From Thermotogaceae bacterium (GTDB lineage: Bacteria > Thermotogota > Thermotogae > MWEM01): a stretch of 44,045 bases of DNA. Location of the stretch: the NCBI GenBank assembly GCA_012744415.1, contig JAAYCF010000001.1, forward strand, positions 1 to 44,045, read 5' to 3'. The position numbers and the translations under genes are program-made. Positions 43,965 to 44,045 of the stretch are shown one piece after another (the first letter of the stretch is position 1; every line of letters begins with the position of its first letter). The notes under the pieces are model-generated. The model did no database searches, had not been told where the DNA came from, and saw nothing but the letters and a program-made list of their open reading frames with translations.

Positions 43965-44045
43965 TCCTTAAAAAATGAAGGGACTGATCTGTCGCTGACA
44001 CGCTTTAGTGAAAAACTGCGCGAGACTTTTCCGGCTTTGAGAATC
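43965..44045 (+). CDS. possible start of a plus-strand gene, truncated by the window
   Basis: From 43965 to the window end one plus frame is open and reads TDLSLTRFSEKLRETFPALRI at its end. No ATG, GTG or TTG lies in this frame; the only ATG (43975) is in another frame and meets a stop after seven codons. One extra G in the run at 43980-43982 would place that ATG in frame, so a non-standard CTG start or a base error are both possible. No family can be named. Confidence 0.25.

Overview
This window looks like chromosomal DNA of a diderm, anaerobic, sugar- and oligosaccharide-using bacterium. The short NusA, the beta-barrel-like exported proteins, the cyclic 2,3-diphosphoglycerate synthetase and the many solute-binding-protein ABC loci suggest Thermotogota or another deep-branching diderm line. 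That placement rests on gene content only and is not firm. I see no rRNA, tRNA, CRISPR array, insertion sequence or phage gene. Shine-Dalgarno sequences (GGAGG type) are strong and common, and many promoters carry an extended -10 (TGn before TATAAT).

Layout. (1) 1-7697, plus strand: a tight co-directional run of the 3' part of dprA, an exported beta-barrel-like protein, an RsuA/RluB-type pseudouridine synthase, an exported TPR protein, ispE, a protein that reads as a divergent DnaN-like sliding clamp, and an alpha-oxoamine synthase (Kbl/BioF type). (2) 7724-10695, minus: a sugar-type ABC importer made of a binding protein and one long permease that appears to be MalF and MalG fused. A small lipoprotein follows. 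(3) 11119-14149, minus: cyclic 2,3-diphosphoglycerate synthetase, then nusA and rimP, with a promoter and a terminator-like hairpin just ahead of rimP. (4) 14343-19755: a fold-type II PLP enzyme, a flavodoxin-domain protein, a divergently transcribed Eis-like acetyltransferase, a small beta-barrel-like protein and pyrG. (5) 20146-26197, minus: a regulated sugar operon in the order lacI, binding protein, two permeases, GH42 beta-galactosidase, with a 28-bp operator-like palindrome at the lacI promoter. (6) 26595-32315, plus: a complete five-gene Opp/Dpp-type ABC importer. In Thermotogota this family often carries oligosaccharides. (7) 32310-36314: a soluble PAS histidine kinase, a cell-wall amidase, a gamma-carbonic anhydrase and a Cys-rich small protein. 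(8) 36318-43556, minus: an apparent operon of methylmalonyl-CoA mutase small and large subunits, the MeaB GTPase chaperone and phosphoglucomutase. The right edge (43842-44045) holds a promoter and a structured leader for a plus-strand unit that runs out of the window.

How it fits together: sugars enter through three ABC importers, two of which lack their own ATPase here. Beta-galactosides are cut by the GH42 enzyme, and hexose phosphates pass through phosphoglucomutase. Methylmalonyl-CoA mutase links succinyl-CoA and propionate metabolism. The most unusual points are the divergent clamp-like protein, the fused permease, the putative attenuator ahead of rimP-nusA and the palindromic sites around the two divergent sugar and oligo transport operons.
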